DNA of 64,000 nucleotides, taken from NCBI RefSeq assembly GCF_020829645.1, contig NZ_JAIVFS010000027.1, positions 1 to 64,000 of the forward strand. The letters run 5' to 3'. Shown piece after piece: positions 35,147-43,063 of this stretch; the stretch's first letter is position 1, and each line of letters starts with the position of its first letter. Both the position numbers and the translations under genes were made by a program. This DNA is from Nostoc mirabile CHAB5784 (GTDB lineage Bacteria; Cyanobacteriota; Cyanobacteriia; Cyanobacteriales; Nostocaceae). The notes below the pieces were generated by a model. The model was given only the letters and a program-made list of their open reading frames with translations. It was not told the origin of the DNA and searched no databases.

Positions 35147-35446
35147 ATGAATTATCAGAAACTAGATGCCGCTCTTGCTACAGTGCTGAATGATGTTCAA
35201 GATTCAGAAGAAACCAGTTTGGCAGTTTTCATCCACACTGAACCAATTTTAAACTCTGCTGCAACTGCTGTTTTAGAGAGTTTTGGTGTCAATGGTGTTA
35301 GCAGTGGCAAAGATATTTTCACGGCAACACTGTCACCAAATGCCATTTCCCAGTTGTCAGAGCAACCTTGGGTGAAGTCTTTGAAGCGATCGCAGCAATT
35401 AGGTTTGGTTAATAGGAGAATAAATACACCGAAGTTGGGTGTTTAA
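35147..35446 (+). CDS. Stand-alone I9/propeptide-like protein, presumed S8 peptidase inhibitor or chaperone
   Basis: 99 residues from ATG 35147 (MNYQKLDAALATVLND), chosen because AAGGAG stands just ahead of it. The segment SLAVFIHTEPILNSAATAVL ... DIFTATLSPNAISQLSEQPWVKSLKRS lines up with the N-terminal domain of the upstream S8 peptidase (SVVFIYCEPDADLSYL ... VLSEEDIIQRIKPSRKL). In the I9 family such free domains act as intramolecular chaperones in trans or as subtilisin inhibitors. It is the second gene of the presumed peptidase operon. A scrap of another copy, ending in the same AACTTxGGTGTTTAA, is at 38956-38990. Confidence 0.75.
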   Translation: MNYQKLDAALATVLNDVQDSEETSLAVFIHTEPILNSAATAVLESFGVNGVSSGKDIFTATLSPNAISQLSEQPWVKSLKRSQQLGLVNRRINTPKLGV

Positions 35447-35805
35447 TGGGCATTGTCTAATCCTACAATGTGCGAATAATTTTTTGCTGTTACTGTAAAT
35501 CAGGTTTTGGTTTTTCTGGAAACTTACACTTCACCTCAATTTCCAGATTACTTTCAGCAGAACATTCGGTAATGTAAGGAATACCTGCTTTACCACGTAG
35601 CTTAATGCCAAATTTAAGTCTTACCTCCTCAATCTCAGCAGTATTGAGTCTTTAAAAGCACTAAAAGCATAGATTGATTACTCTAGTTACTTATCCCCAA
35701 TTAGACATTCCTAAAGGCGAAAAAATTGCTTTCAATCAGGAAAATCCTTATCGGGGACTTTATGCTTTTGAATCAGAACAAGCGCAGGATTAACCTGCCT
35801 GTGCG
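35447..35805. pseudogene. Decayed second copy of the TryCo gene and caspase gene (copy A)
   Basis: 35460-35672 is about 90 percent identical to 39010-39220, which covers the 3' half of the TryCo-like gene on the minus strand, with frame-breaking changes. At about 35672 it jumps to sequence matching 40296-40415 inside the caspase gene (CTAGTTACTTATCCCCAATT, then AATCCTTATCGGGGACTTTA, AATCAGAACAAGCGCA). About 1.1 kb between these points is missing. It is therefore a deletion relic of the cassette whose intact version is at 39034-43048. Confidence 0.9.
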
Positions 35806-35844
35806 CTTGTACTTTCTATTGTAGCAACGCCAGCTCATAGATAT

Positions 35845-37764
35845 CTAGACCTTCTGCTGCTGTAATTTTTTTGACAGAATTGTAAAGCGAACTTCTTCGC
35901 GTTTTTCCCCCATGACATCAATATAGTAACGTTCCGGTGATAATACTGCTTGGATTTGCTTTTTCTCGATGATCCATGAGAGATAATTGAGCGCAATCTG
36001 CCTTTGTTCGGTACGTAGTCTGTCAGAAACTGCCTCTGTTTGAAGGTTGTTCGCCCAAGCAATCTTATCCTCAAGTTCCAGTGGTGGCAGTTCTTCGATT
36101 CCCACATCTTGCGGTGGGGTAACCAGCAGAAACTCCAGAAACTCCTCGAAGCCAACAAACGCTAGTTGACAAATTAGCTGCTGACTAAATTTTCCCCAGA
36201 AATAGCCACTGTGAACATCTGGTGTATTGCTACGATAATATACCCAACCGAGTTGCAGGTACTCTAAAAGAGTTAAGGGCGAGGTTTGTTTGTCCAGAAT
36301 CATGACGTAGCGATCGCGATTGGGTGCATTAGCATAATCTGTTCGGTCTTTATATTCAGTACAATCAAAGTAAGTAAATAAGTCAGCCAACGACTCCTGA
36401 TCTTTAATTGCTGTGGCAACTGTGGACTGATATTCTTGGTTAGCTGGATCTAATCCCTGGTTTCGCATTTTATTCAAAACATTAATTTCTAAATAATTAA
36501 GTAATGAACTAATCTCATGTAACGGCTTGCGTAAGTTCTGATCCTTCCAGTTGACAATTCCATACTTACTCTGCAATTGCCCTCTTACCTTGTTTGACTT
36601 ACTGCTGTGATAGCTATTGGAACGAACAGTAACATTACCCAGCCGATACCCTTGTGTTCGGGTCTTAGCTGGAAAGGAAAAGTAATTAGCAGCCGTAGAA
36701 GCAAGACGTAGGGCTAAATCCCCTTCGTTACTGAATAGATACGCCTCTTCAAATCTTCGTAACGATGACCGTAAAAAATTGGATCTTCCAGAAGTAATTG
36801 CCAGTAGAGGAATATCTGGTGCAACAAGAATTAAGCGACCTAAACTAAAAACCTGCCCAATTCGCGAAGGGGGTATTTTCCCTTTCCCAGCTTTTTGGTC
36901 ATTGATGTTGCCTATAGAATTAGGGTCAAAGACATCAGAGAGAATTCGGACTGCTTGTGTAGTTACCTGACTACCCAAACTATGCCCAATGAAAGAGAGT
37001 TTAATCGGGTGTTGTTTCCAATAGTTTTCAGCCTTCTCCTCCGATTGAACTTCCTGAAGGCAGCATTCTATCAAACCTTTATCTAGTTGGCGAATCAGTT
37101 CAACCAAATCGTGAACTCCGTAGTTGATTGCTCGATAAGAGTCACGAAAATATACAATTACGCGCAAAATAATCAGGCTAAAAACAATACCAAATCCGAA
37201 TGTTCCCAAAATAATCGGAACAACGAGGATTGGGGAAGATAACCAGAAAAACAGCAACACACATGCGATCGCCACAATTAAGCTTCCCCCTAGCAGAACC
37301 TTCAGTAGAAAGGGTAAAGTACTTAGGGAAGTAGTAATATTTTGGCCTGTAATAGTTTCCGAAGGCCAGCGATAACCAAGAAACACTAAACTATCTGACT
37401 TTTGAGAAATTAAGGTATCACTCTTGATACACTTACAGAGTTTTTGATAGTTTTTCCAAATTCCATCTGTGATCGCCTCATTGGTTACGGGTAATGTATT
37501 TAAATCAATATCTGCACCTCCTGTGTTGTATCCATGAATAGCAATTACCACCCCTAGATCGTCAGAATTTTTGGGGTAATTTTTACTTTTTGCATAAAGG
37601 AGATCAACTATCGTTTGAATGGTTGGGCGCGTATTATCTTCTTTAATATCCTGTAAATCTTCAACGTTCGCTCGTGCTGTACTGCGGATCAGGTATCCTG
37701 GAATACTTTGGTGTTCTGGAGCGCTGTTCGGCTCAATAAACAAGTTATCTACTAAAATATCCAT
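35845..37764 (-). CDS. Membrane-anchored alpha/beta hydrolase (lipase/esterase-like)
   Basis: 639 residues. Oxyanion-side motif VVIAIHGYNTGG at about residue 70; two hydrophobic helices at about 160-200 (FLLKVLLGGSLIVAIACVLLFFW and ILVVPIILGTFGFGIVFSLIIL); then the nucleophile elbow KLSFIGHSLGSQVTTQAV (G-H-S-L-G, about 258) and a later LILVAPDIPLLA. The C-terminal third (RYVMILDKQTSPLTLLEYLQLGW and on) has no family I know. Helices placed inside the hydrolase domain suggest that the active site faces a membrane. It lies on the minus strand between the two halves of the duplicated peptidase cassette, and could be a membrane-damaging effector of that island or an unrelated resident. Confidence 0.75.
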   Translation of the reverse strand: MDILVDNLFIEPNSAPEHQSIPGYLIRSTARANVEDLQDIKEDNTRPTIQTIVDLLYAKSKNYPKNSDDLGVVIAIHGYNTGGADIDLNTLPVTNEAITDGIWKNYQKLCKCIKSDTLISQKSDSLVFLGYRWPSETITGQNITTSLSTLPFLLKVLLGGSLIVAIACVLLFFWLSSPILVVPIILGTFGFGIVFSLIILRVIVYFRDSYRAINYGVHDLVELIRQLDKGLIECCLQEVQSEEKAENYWKQHPIKLSFIGHSLGSQVTTQAVRILSDVFDPNSIGNINDQKAGKGKIPPSRIGQVFSLGRLILVAPDIPLLAITSGRSNFLRSSLRRFEEAYLFSNEGDLALRLASTAANYFSFPAKTRTQGYRLGNVTVRSNSYHSSKSNKVRGQLQSKYGIVNWKDQNLRKPLHEISSLLNYLEINVLNKMRNQGLDPANQEYQSTVATAIKDQESLADLFTYFDCTEYKDRTDYANAPNRDRYVMILDKQTSPLTLLEYLQLGWVYYRSNTPDVHSGYFWGKFSQQLICQLAFVGFEEFLEFLLVTPPQDVGIEELPPLELEDKIAWANNLQTEAVSDRLRTEQRQIALNYLSWIIEKKQIQAVLSPERYYIDVMGEKREEVRFTILSKKLQQQKV

Positions 37765-38390
37765 ACACTACCTCTTATAGCAATCCTAAATGATTCTATA
37801 GCAATCCTAAATGAGTTGTGAACAGTACGTTCTGTAGGATGTCTTATTCATAAGCCTTCCCTATTTTTCTCTGCTAAAATCTAAAATCGGATTGCTATAA
37901 GCGCCTCTTCAAAAAGAAATGGTATGAGCATTATAAGATAGTTTAGCGTCACAGAAACCATAGCAAAATATGTGTTTACTAAATTAAACACAACATAAGA
38001 GGAATAGAGAATAAAAAACTCCACGCCACTTGCGGGATGGAGTTTTTGGGCATGGGGAAGAAACTAGCAATGCTCAATACTTCGGCTTACCTCGGCTCCG
38101 CTCGGCACAAGTCGCGGTTCCTGAGCGTAGTCGTTGGCGCAGCCTCTCGTAGAGAAGGGCAGTACAAGTGCCCAATGCCCCAAGCGACGGGGCGACTATC
38201 CCTCTCCACGCCACTTGCGGGATGGAGTTTCCCGTCGCTTTCAATGAAGAAAATATTGATAAAAATAATATGTTTAATCTTGATAAGCTGTTGCGCCTTC
38301 AATTTGCACTAATATTTTTTTCAATATGATTGTGGGGTGGGCATCTTGCCCGCCCTGATAATGCAAGTTGTATACGTAACAGCTTAAAAG
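37765..38390. other. Intergenic region with dispersed repeats and a duplicated hairpin
   Basis: No gene. GCAATCCTAAATGA occurs twice near 37779-37812. ACTCCACGCCACTTGCGGG and the following ATGGAGTTT form a hairpin at 38016-38045 and again at 38197-38229. 38105-38160 is a copy of the GC-rich dispersed repeat (GTTGGCGCAGCCTCTCGTAG). Confidence 0.6.
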
Positions 38391-38642
38391 CTTGAAGGTA
38401 GACCGCTCCCGCTTGAAGGTAGACCGCTCCCGTTTGAATGTAGACCGCTCCCGCTTGAATGTAGACCGCTCCCGTTTGAAGGTAGACCGCTCCCGTTTGA
38501 AGGTAGACCGCTCCCGCTTGAAGGTAGACCGCTCCCGCTTGAATGTAGACCGCTCCCGCTTGAAGGTAGACCGCTCCCGCTTGAAGGTAGACCGCTCCCG
38601 CTTGAAGGTAGACCGCTCCCGCTTGAATGTAGACCGCTCCCG
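38391..38642. repeat. Twelve tandem copies of a 21-base unit
   Basis: Unit [CT]TTGAA[GT]GTAGACCGCTCCCG, repeated twelve times without indels; only the first base and the seventh base vary. Because 21 is a multiple of three, several frames stay open across it and give artificial heptapeptide repeats (for example KVDRSRL and SGSGLPS), none with a start signal I would trust. A thirteenth, degenerate start (CTTGTTGG) ends the array. Confidence 0.95.
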
Positions 38643-38856
38643 CTTGTTGGAGAGTGCATAGACGCAAAGCAATTCAATTTATTAGTAAATATTGCTGCGT
38701 AGGCAAAACCTAGCAGGCGATCGCACTTTGCCCAAAACTATAATACTGCATCCTTGTGTCTTCCTATCCCCACGTCTTGAATAGTACGGGCAAATTGAGA
38801 GCATCCCAATTTTGCACAAAGGTGTTTGTCATTGCGAGTTGGATTTGGCAATATAC

Positions 38857-39000
38857 GGGAACGCCAATATTCATGGTCAAGCGACAATACCCAGTGGATG
38901 CACTCATGGTATGCGCTTTAATGTTCCTTTGAATCAAATAGGCATAGTTTGGTTAATAGGAGAATAAATACACCGAAGTTAGGTGTTTAATGGGCATTAC
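38857..39000 (+). pseudogene. Decayed second copy of the S8 peptidase and propeptide-like genes (copy B)
   Basis: 38857-38955 matches 33975-34073 inside the S8 gene (GGGAACGCCAATATTCATGG, then GTATGCGCTTTAATGTTCC). At GTTTGGTTAA it switches to sequence matching 35403-35460, the end of the propeptide-like gene (AATAGGAGAATAAATACACC). GTTTGGTTAA is present at both deletion points of the intact copies, so a 10-base direct repeat explains the loss of about 1.3 kb. Confidence 0.92.
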
Positions 39001-39033
39001 CTAACCCTATAATGTGCAGATAATTTTTTGCTA

Positions 39034-39405
39034 TTACTGTGAATCAGGTTTTGGTTTTTCTGGAAACTTACACTTCACCTCAATTTCCAGATTACTTTCA
39101 GCAGAGCCTTCGGTAATGTAAGGAATACCTGCCTTACCACCCAGCTTAATGCCAAATTTAAGTCTTACTTCCTCAATCTCAGCAGTATTGAAGTCTTTAA
39201 AAGCACTTAGAGCATAGATAGTATAAGAGCGAATCATTTGACGAGCTTGTTGCATCCGAGCGATCGCATCTGCTCGCACATCCTTGTATTCTATGCCATC
39301 ATCTTCCTCGTCAATTTCCTGAGTTATTTCGGTGGCTGTGACGTTAATCTCAATCTGCTCAATCTCCCCATCTGCTTGGAAAAAGAGTTGCTGTACTTCT
39401 GACAT
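39034..39405 (-). CDS. TryCo (trypsin-co-occurring, CU044_2847-type) domain protein
   Basis: 123 residues. Pattern: an N-terminal strand pair (VQQLFFQADGEIEQIEINVT), an acidic linker (EIDEEDDGIEY), an amphipathic helix (RADAIARMQQARQMIRSYT), and the C-terminal EIEEVRLKFGIKLGGKAG ... SNLEIEVKCKF, where E-V-R-L-K-F-G-I-K-L is the family hallmark. Known from studies of NTPase-centred conflict systems in multicellular bacteria as a small partner of peptidases and STAND proteins; its biochemical role is not settled. It is divergent from the caspase-NTPase gene with 145 bases between starts, and a decayed copy lies at 35460. Confidence 0.8.
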   Translation of the reverse strand: MSEVQQLFFQADGEIEQIEINVTATEITQEIDEEDDGIEYKDVRADAIARMQQARQMIRSYTIYALSAFKDFNTAEIEEVRLKFGIKLGGKAGIPYITEGSAESNLEIEVKCKFPEKPKPDSQ

Positions 39406-39550
39406 GGGCTACCTCGGTTAAATTTTTGTATCGTGTCTGAAAAATTTCAGCTTGCTTGCGGAAAAATAACAGATGGTGTTGTTTCTAGTAACACAGCCAT
39501 CATTGTGTCTGTCAAGATTATCCCGCATTTACCAACCCAAGGTGTGTTAA

Positions 39551-42500
39551 ATGGCACGATACGCGCTTGTTATTGGCATCGCCGAGTATCTTAGCCCATC
39601 ATTAGCGCGTTTGTCGAAGACTACAAATGATGCTGAGGCGATCGCGCAACTATTAGAGCAATATGGTGATTTTCAGTCTGTGCAAAGACTACCACAGCGC
39701 TGGAATAAAGATAAAAACGGCTATGAAATGGCAGCGTCAAAAGTTACTGGCGCTCAACTTGGCCAAGATTTGAGAACATTCCTGCTAGAGCAAGCTGCTA
39801 ATAATGAAGCGCTGATTTATTTTAGCGGACACGGTTTTACTATTTCCGACAATTTGGGACAACAAAAGGGATATTTAGCAAGTTCCGATTGTCAGATTGA
39901 ATTTAAGGATAACGAAAATGTTGAACAAAAATATGGTATTCCCCTAGATAGCCTTAACGACTTAATTCGAGATTCGCAGTTGAGTAGTTTAGTGATGCTA
40001 CTCGATTGCTGTCATAGCGGAGATTTCTTAGAAAGACAATTAATAGAAAGAACTCTTAACGCTTTCAGTTCGCAAAAAGATTATTACTTAATTACAGCTT
40101 GTCGTGGCTTTGAACGCGCCGGAGTGATTAAAAGTGAAGAATATAGTATTTTCACAGGTGCAGTTGTTAAGGGATTGGCGGTAGAAAATGTAGGTAGTAG
40201 TAGGCGAATTAGTGGCGATCGCTTGTTTGATTTTGTCAGCAACGAACTTAAAGGTTCGGTACAGGAGCCGATTCGCATGGGTTGGGGACGTTCGATTACC
40301 CTAGTTACTTATCCCCAATTAGATATTACTACAGGTGAAAAAATTGCTTTCAATCAGGAAAATCCTTATCGGGGACTTTATGCTTTTGAATCAGAGCAAG
40401 CGCAATATTTTTGTGGACGAGATGAAGCAGTTCGTACCCTAATTTCGCGTTTAGCAGAGAGTCGGTTTTTGGCTGTAATTGGCTATTCAGGTAGTGGTAA
40501 ATCTTCCTTAGTAAAAGCAGGTTTGTTGCCGCAACTAAAAGGCGATCGCCTCCCAGGAAGCAGTCAATGGGCGATCGCATCTTTTACACCAGGAGAACAC
40601 CCTTTAGGAAAATTAGTTGATATTTTAGCTCGACAACAACAGCAAAATCAGCCGCACTTATTGTTTATCGATCAGTTTGAAGAAGTATTTACACTTTGTC
40701 AAGACGATGAGGAACGCAAAGCTTTTATCCGCTTAGTAGCACAGGAAGTAAAAAACACTGGGGGAGAAAGCCGGATAATTTTGACAATTCGCGGTGATTT
40801 CTTAAATCGTTGTGCTGACTATATAGAAATTATTACTCTCATCAATAGGATTCCTCCCACATCATTCATCGTCACACCGATGTCTTTTACTGAGTTAGAA
40901 GAAGCAATAGAAAAACCAGCAAAATTACATGGTGTCACCTTTGAGCATGGTTTAGTTTCGCAAATTTCCGCTGATGTAGTCAACCGTCCGGGTGCATTAC
41001 CTATACTGCAATACGCGCTCAAGGAATTATGGCGAGTTTGCATTGAAGAACCTGAATCGCCAGAACCGCTTTTAACTCGCAAAGGTTATGAAGAAATTGG
41101 TGGAGTTAAAGGAGCTTTAGATAAACGAGCGACAATTTTGTATCAAAGTTTAACAACTATAGATCAAGCCTTTGCGCGTCGCTTATTTATGGAATTGGTG
41201 CAGTTAGGTGAAGCTGGAGAAGTGACGCGGCGGCGTGCTAGCTGGGATAGATTAGAAGCAATTTCAGATTCTTCACAACAATTACAACGGGTTGTAGGAT
41301 TGCTGGCAGGTTCTCAACAACGTTTGATTATCACTGATGAAAAGACAATAGAAGTTGCTCATGAAGCACTTTTATCTGAGTGGAAATTATTAAATACTTG
41401 GATTTCTGAAAATCTGGAGAATATTCGTCTCAGTCGTTCTTTAGAAGAAGATTGTCAGGAATGGCAACAAAGGTTTAATAAATCAGATGAAGCACTATTG
41501 GCGGGTGCAAACTTGGCTGTAATTTCTGAGTGGGTGAATAAGACTCAGCCAAGACTTACGCCATTAGAAACAGAATTTTTGCATAAGAGTTTGGAGAGGC
41601 GCGATCGCCAAAATCGTGCAGAATTAGAGCAAGCCAAAAAACTCCAACAGCAAGCAGAAGCCAAAGCCAAAGCTGAATCACAAAGAACTAGATTTGCGAT
41701 CGCTTCTGCAATACTTATAGTCTTATCTCTGGGATTGGGATTACGGCTGCAACAACGGATAGTAGAGAAGAAACAAGGGGATGCGATTGCTTCTGGAGCA
41801 TTAGTTGGAAAATCTGAGCTACTTTTAGCTACAGGGAATCAGCTTGAGGCAATGATCGCAAGTGTCCAAGCGCTCAAAGAGTTGCAGCGTTTGGGTGGAG
41901 AAAATTCTAAAGCACTCAATCAACTGAAAGTAGTAATTGACTCAGTGAAAGAGCATAATCGATTAGAAGGTCATAAAGATAAGGTTTGGGGTGTGAGTTT
42001 TAGTCCTGACGGGAAAATTGCCTCTGCTAGTTTCAACCAGCAAATCAAGATTTGGGATAAGAATGGCAAGTTATTATACGATCTGCCCGGACATAATAAG
42101 GGAGTTTGGAGTGTAAGATTTAGCCATAATGGTAAAATTTTAGCCTCTACAAGTCAAGATACAACGTTCAAACTTTGGAATATAGATGCGAAAGAAGATA
42201 AACTAATAAAAAATTTTCAAGGTCATAATAATACTGTTTATGATGTTAGTTTTAGTCAAGATGATGAAATTATTGCTTCTGGCGATCGGGATGGAATCAT
42301 AAAAGTTTGGCACACTGATATTCAAGAGAATCCACCTCAACCCCTTAACACATTAAATATCAAAGAATTACTTCAAAAGGAGAGATATGGTGTAAATCTA
42401 AGACATCGAGTTAACAGTCTAGACATTGACCCTAATGACAGTTCAAAAATTGCTTACGTCGGTGATGATGGTAGTGTCAGAATTTGGGATTGGAAAAAAA

Positions 42501-43048
42501 ATGATACTCCCCCAGGAAAGATTGGTACACATGGTCAAGAGGATTTGCACATAGTTAGATACAGTTTAAAGAGAAAAAATTTGCTGGCTTCTGCCGGCGC
42601 TAAGGGTAATATATTTATTTGGAATACTAAAAATCCACAGAAAAAACCGATAGCAATAATCCAGAATGCTCACGAAAACATAATATACGGCTTAGATTTT
42701 AGTCCTGATGGTAAAATGCTCGCTTCTGGCGGTACTGATGAAACTGTAAAGGTTTGGGATGTAGATAAAGCTATTAATGGAGAAAGTTCTTTAATAGCAA
42801 CTCTGAAAGCACACACTCAGCAAGTTAATCGGCTAGAGTTTAGTCGTGATGGCTATATAATTGCTTCTTCCAGTAATGATGGAACTGTAAGACTGTGGAA
42901 GTGGCAAAGCAGTTCTAGAACAGATGTTACCCCCGAAGTGGAAAACTTGTTAAAGTATAGCTGTAAATTCTTAGAAGAATATTTACAAACCAATAAAAAT
43001 ATATCAGATTATTTGAATTACCAATCTGGTACATGCTCTTTTAACTAA
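39551..43048 (+). CDS. Caspase-like peptidase - nSTAND NTPase - WD40 repeat protein
   Basis: 1165 residues. Caspase domain at about 1-245: ALVIGIAEY, His94 in FSGHGFT and Cys154 in LLDCCHSGDF, so the dyad is intact. An nSTAND1-type NTPase follows from about 270 (NPYRGLYAFESEQAQYFCGRD; P-loop GYSGSGKSSLVKAG about 312-325; Walker B LLFIDQFEEVF about 375), then a helical part, a coiled region (EQAKKLQQQAEAKAKAESQR), one hydrophobic helix (IASAILIVLSLGLGLRL, about 715-732) and from about 805 to 1120 at least six WD40 repeats with GH...W-D/K endings (SPDGKMLASGGTDETVKVWD). Such proteins are predicted sensors: WD repeats detect a signal, the NTPase oligomerises, the caspase is unleashed, giving cell death or immunity. 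Convergent with the C1 peptidase gene. Confidence 0.93.
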   Translation: MARYALVIGIAEYLSPSLARLSKTTNDAEAIAQLLEQYGDFQSVQRLPQRWNKDKNGYEMAASKVTGAQLGQDLRTFLLEQAANNEALIYFSGHGFTISDNLGQQKGYLASSDCQIEFKDNENVEQKYGIPLDSLNDLIRDSQLSSLVMLLDCCHSGDFLERQLIERTLNAFSSQKDYYLITACRGFERAGVIKSEEYSIFTGAVVKGLAVENVGSSRRISGDRLFDFVSNELKGSVQEPIRMGWGRSITLVTYPQLDITTGEKIAFNQENPYRGLYAFESEQAQYFCGRDEAVRTLISRLAESRFLAVIGYSGSGKSSLVKAGLLPQLKGDRLPGSSQWAIASFTPGEHPLGKLVDILARQQQQNQPHLLFIDQFEEVFTLCQDDEERKAFIRLVAQEVKNTGGESRIILTIRGDFLNRCADYIEIITLINRIPPTSFIVTPMSFTELEEAIEKPAKLHGVTFEHGLVSQISADVVNRPGALPILQYALKELWRVCIEEPESPEPLLTRKGYEEIGGVKGALDKRATILYQSLTTIDQAFARRLFMELVQLGEAGEVTRRRASWDRLEAISDSSQQLQRVVGLLAGSQQRLIITDEKTIEVAHEALLSEWKLLNTWISENLENIRLSRSLEEDCQEWQQRFNKSDEALLAGANLAVISEWVNKTQPRLTPLETEFLHKSLERRDRQNRAELEQAKKLQQQAEAKAKAESQRTRFAIASAILIVLSLGLGLRLQQRIVEKKQGDAIASGALVGKSELLLATGNQLEAMIASVQALKELQRLGGENSKALNQLKVVIDSVKEHNRLEGHKDKVWGVSFSPDGKIASASFNQQIKIWDKNGKLLYDLPGHNKGVWSVRFSHNGKILASTSQDTTFKLWNIDAKEDKLIKNFQGHNNTVYDVSFSQDDEIIASGDRDGIIKVWHTDIQENPPQPLNTLNIKELLQKERYGVNLRHRVNSLDIDPNDSSKIAYVGDDGSVRIWDWKKNDTPPGKIGTHGQEDLHIVRYSLKRKNLLASAGAKGNIFIWNTKNPQKKPIAIIQNAHENIIYGLDFSPDGKMLASGGTDETVKVWDVDKAINGESSLIATLKAHTQQVNRLEFSRDGYIIASSSNDGTVRLWKWQSSSRTDVTPEVENLLKYSCKFLEEYLQTNKNISDYLNYQSGTCSFN

Positions 43049-43063
43049 AACTTAACAACTTAA

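Noticed and set aside
38391-38642. CRISPR-like array
   Set aside because: The 21-base units are contiguous, with no spacers and no palindromic repeat; no cas gene nearby.
38274-38677. Long overlapping open frames with heptapeptide repeats (RERSTFK, QAGAVYL, SGSGLPS) on both strands
   Set aside because: They are a by-product of the 21-base tandem repeat, which is a multiple of three; there is no ribosome site, and several frames are equally open.
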